From positions 1 through 64,000 of the forward strand of contig JACRFR010000018.1 in the NCBI GenBank assembly GCA_016212635.1: 64,000 nt of DNA. The letters run 5' to 3'. The position numbers and the translations under genes are program-made. Source of the stretch: Candidatus Liptonbacteria bacterium. GTDB lineage: Bacteria; Patescibacteriota; Minisyncoccia; UBA6257; 2-01-FULL-56-20. The notes below the pieces were generated by a model. The model did no database searches. It was not told the origin of the DNA and saw only the letters and a program-made list of their open reading frames with translations. This document shows, piece by piece, positions 62,446-64,000 of the stretch (positions are counted from its first letter, which is position 1; each line of letters begins with the position of its first letter).

Positions 62446-62560
62446 TTTTGTCCTGCAAAAACAAGGGTTTTTGGCAATTGCCTCGCCAGCGGTTGTGTGC
62501 TAGCCTGTATCTATTCCAAGGTTAGTCAGAAAATTATATCGGTTAGTATCGCCATCAGGA

Positions 62561-63556
62561 ATGGCGGTTTTTTTCGCGGTAGCCGCACTAGGGTTAGTGG
62601 CGGCCGGCGGTGCGGCCCAGAAGAATACAACTCCGCCCCCGCGCGGAATTTTAGGTGGTCCGGCCGGCGGCCACAACCCCTCTCTGCAAATAGCCCTGGC
62701 AGCCGTTGTGGCGGAGAATAGCGCCGCGCCCACCAATACCGAGGTTCATCCTTTGAGCCAGCTCGACGCCAGTTCCTTAAGCTCGAGTGCCGCGCTCATC
62801 ACCGCGCCCGCCGGCCTGCGGCAGTTGTCTGATGCCGCAGCCGAATTAGCGATCTATCCGGCGCGTTCGGGCGACACCCTGCTTAACCTCGCGGATCGTT
62901 TTAGTCTGTCATTTCGCGAGCTTTCGGTTCTGAACCCCGAACTGCGCCGCCGCCCGCCCCAACCCGGAGCCGAAGTTATTTTGCCGGTGGGCGGTTTAGT
63001 TTACCGCGCGCGCGCCGAAGATACCATTCCCAACATTGCCGCCGCCGCGCGGCTTTCATCCGCGGAACTGGCGGACCTGAATCAAATGTCCGAAGACGAA
63101 GCGGTGCGGGCCGGGACACCGATCATTGTTCCTCGTCTGGCCGCCGCCGGTACCGGCGAGACCGTGCCCAGTAAGCAGCCGCGCATCCGAACGTCCATGT
63201 TCCTACCGGCGGACGGTTTGAATTGGGGCCGCCTGCATGGTCATAACGCGGTGGACATTGCCGCCGCTTGCGGCACGCCGGTTTCCGCGGTGCTGGATGG
63301 TACGGTGGTGAGCGACCCCGAATACGGCAATAATACGGCGGATGAGTGGCATGGCGGCTATGGCCGATTTGTGATGATCGAGCACGCGAACGGGATTCGA
63401 ACGCGCTACGCGCATCTCGAAAAAGCCATTGTATCCACTGGTGATTTCCTCAATCGCGGCCAGCCGATCGGCACGGTGGGCCGTTCCGGCGAGGCGACGG
63501 GCTGCCATGTCCATTTCGAAGTTTACGGTGCCGCCAATCCCTTTGTGAAAAGCTAG
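62561..63556 (+). CDS. LysM-M23 family metallopeptidase
   Basis: The 331-aa protein has an N-terminal hydrophobic segment (AVFFAVAALGLVAAGGAA), two LysM motifs (ARSGDTLLNLADRFSLSFRELSVLNP; ARAEDTIPNIAAAARLSSAELADLNQ) and a C-terminal M23 domain with HGHNAVDIAAACGTPV, GRFVMIEHANGIRTRYAHLEK and GCHVHFEV, which supplies the zinc ligands. It should cut peptidoglycan crosslinks outside the membrane. The signal lacks upstream positive charges if it starts at this ATG; the frame runs back through RLVRKLYRL without a standard start, so the true N-terminus may be longer. Confidence 0.9.
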   Translation: MAVFFAVAALGLVAAGGAAQKNTTPPPRGILGGPAGGHNPSLQIALAAVVAENSAAPTNTEVHPLSQLDASSLSSSAALITAPAGLRQLSDAAAELAIYPARSGDTLLNLADRFSLSFRELSVLNPELRRRPPQPGAEVILPVGGLVYRARAEDTIPNIAAAARLSSAELADLNQMSEDEAVRAGTPIIVPRLAAAGTGETVPSKQPRIRTSMFLPADGLNWGRLHGHNAVDIAAACGTPVSAVLDGTVVSDPEYGNNTADEWHGGYGRFVMIEHANGIRTRYAHLEKAIVSTGDFLNRGQPIGTVGRSGEATGCHVHFEVYGAANPFVKS

Positions 63557-63568
63557 GTCGGGTTTATT

Positions 63569-63589
63569 CCCCTCCTCGTCGAGGAGGGG
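63569..63589. repeat. CCCCTCCTC palindrome
   Basis: CCCCTCCTCG and CGAGGAGGGG form a tight stem just past the M23 gene stop. A similar palindrome (CCCCTCCT, AGGAGGGG) follows at 63616-63636. The two may terminate the convergent genes here. Confidence 0.6.
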
Positions 63590-63615
63590 CCAGGGAAGGT
63601 TCGGATCCCCAATTT

Positions 63616-63636
63616 CCCCTCCTCATTAAGGAGGGG
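63616..63636. repeat. CCCCTCCT palindrome
   Basis: CCCCTCCT and AGGAGGGG flank five bases. It is the second member of the pair in the gap between the convergent M23 and TrmB-like genes. Confidence 0.55.
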
Positions 63637-63664
63637 CAAGGGGAGGTCGTTCCCTCGGTAGTTT

Positions 63665-64000
63665 TTAAGTCAAGGGCAAACTACCCTCTGGCCTGGAAAA
63701 AGGAGAACTAGCCTGCCCGCGCGTCCGAATGTTTTCATCCAATCGTTTCGCCTCCGCCCAAGCCAACTCATAGATCTTCTTCATCGCGTCCGCGATCTCC
63801 GCGCTCTCAATAATAATGCCTAATTTTTCCCGCCAGGAAGCGATCATCACTTTATTGTCGTAGATGTCGATCTCCGGAGAAAAGTAATACTTATCCGGGG
63901 GCACGAACGCGACCTCCCGTTTTTCTTCTGCGTTGTGTGCGGTGCGTTCCAGAGCGATTGGGGTCTTGGGCACGATGCCCCGGATACTGATTCCCTTGGC
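63665..64000 (-). CDS. TrmB-like transcriptional regulator, C-terminal part (runs off window)
   Basis: The frame is open to the window edge, so only the last 111 codons are seen and the 5' part is outside. The visible part reads GISIRGIVPKTPIALERTAH, then PPDKYYFSPEIDIYDNKVMIASWREKLGIIIESAEIADAMKKIYELAWAEAKRLD. This matches the C-terminal effector region of the TrmB-like regulators frequent in CPR genomes. The DNA-binding domain is not in view. The final residues (SSPFSRPEGSLPLT) look like repeat-derived sequence. Confidence 0.65.
   Translation of the reverse strand, partial: AKGISIRGIVPKTPIALERTAHNAEEKREVAFVPPDKYYFSPEIDIYDNKVMIASWREKLGIIIESAEIADAMKKIYELAWAEAKRLDENIRTRGQASSPFSRPEGSLPLT

Noticed and set aside
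1..64000. CRISPR arrays or cas genes
   Set aside because: No regularly spaced direct repeats with unique spacers are visible; repeated units are palindromes, heptamers or single inverted pairs, and no Cas motifs were seen.

Overview
The window looks like part of a Candidate Phyla Radiation (Patescibacteria, probably Parcubacteria-like) chromosome. The indicators are compact core genes, a shortened PcrA/UvrD helicase, YebC and HolA, a VirB4/PrgI/VirB6-like membrane locus of the sort conserved in that group, D/E-rich and Pro-rich proteins of no known family, and many short palindromic or heptanucleotide repeats, some of them in frame inside conserved enzymes. The lineage is inferred from gene content and style; no 16S rRNA is present.

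Layout. 0-13.3 kb is accessory: an HD hydrolase, a GT2-like protein, a giant 1818-aa DEAH helicase, a serine recombinase split by an in-frame TAA, an XRE-ImmA/DUF4411 (PIN) toxin-antitoxin-like pair and a HExxH protein. It ends at tRNA-Arg(CCG), whose 3' end is repeated about 1.25 kb away, as in tRNA-targeted integration. 13.3-27.5 kb is mostly core and mostly on the minus strand: amino-acid permease, beta-CASP nuclease, MurE-like ligase, DUF3800, RuvA, S20 (plus strand), HolA, CTP synthase, histidine kinase, DNA polymerase I, TsaE and a lamin-tail protein. 27.5-32.5 kb is a type III-like restriction-modification locus (Res, NYN/LabA protein, Mod). 32.5-41.3 kb has RuvB, a promoter-driven structured RNA, PilB, a probably leaderless gene of unknown function, YebC, RuvC, an acidic small protein and a class A PBP. 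41.3-45.7 kb is the replication-origin neighbourhood: dnaN and dnaA on minus, diverging from rpmH-rnpA-yidC-jag on plus. 45.6-58.4 kb is one minus-strand type IV secretion-like locus. 58.6-64 kb has RsmA, an intein-containing UvrD/PcrA, a LysM-M23 peptidase and the edge of a TrmB-like regulator.

How it fits together: RuvA, RuvB and RuvC are all present but scattered; with PolA, UvrD, HolA, DnaN and DnaA they make the window rich in replication and repair genes. Cell-wall functions are MurE-like, PBP1A and M23. The VirB4/PrgI/VirB6-like locus probably builds an envelope machine for DNA uptake or host contact.

Most unusual features: (1) a structured RNA of about 200 nt with a consensus promoter at 33.6-33.86 kb; (2) two short promoter-hairpin-terminator units at 17.4 and 30.1 kb, each beside perfect DnaA-box sequences and each ending in the stop codon of a convergent gene; (3) MITE-like elements whose ends supply the C-termini of a beta-CASP nuclease and of PolA; (4) heptanucleotide repeats in frame inside core enzymes; (5) the UvrD intein; (6) the giant DEAH helicase next to a broken recombinase and a tRNA repeat.
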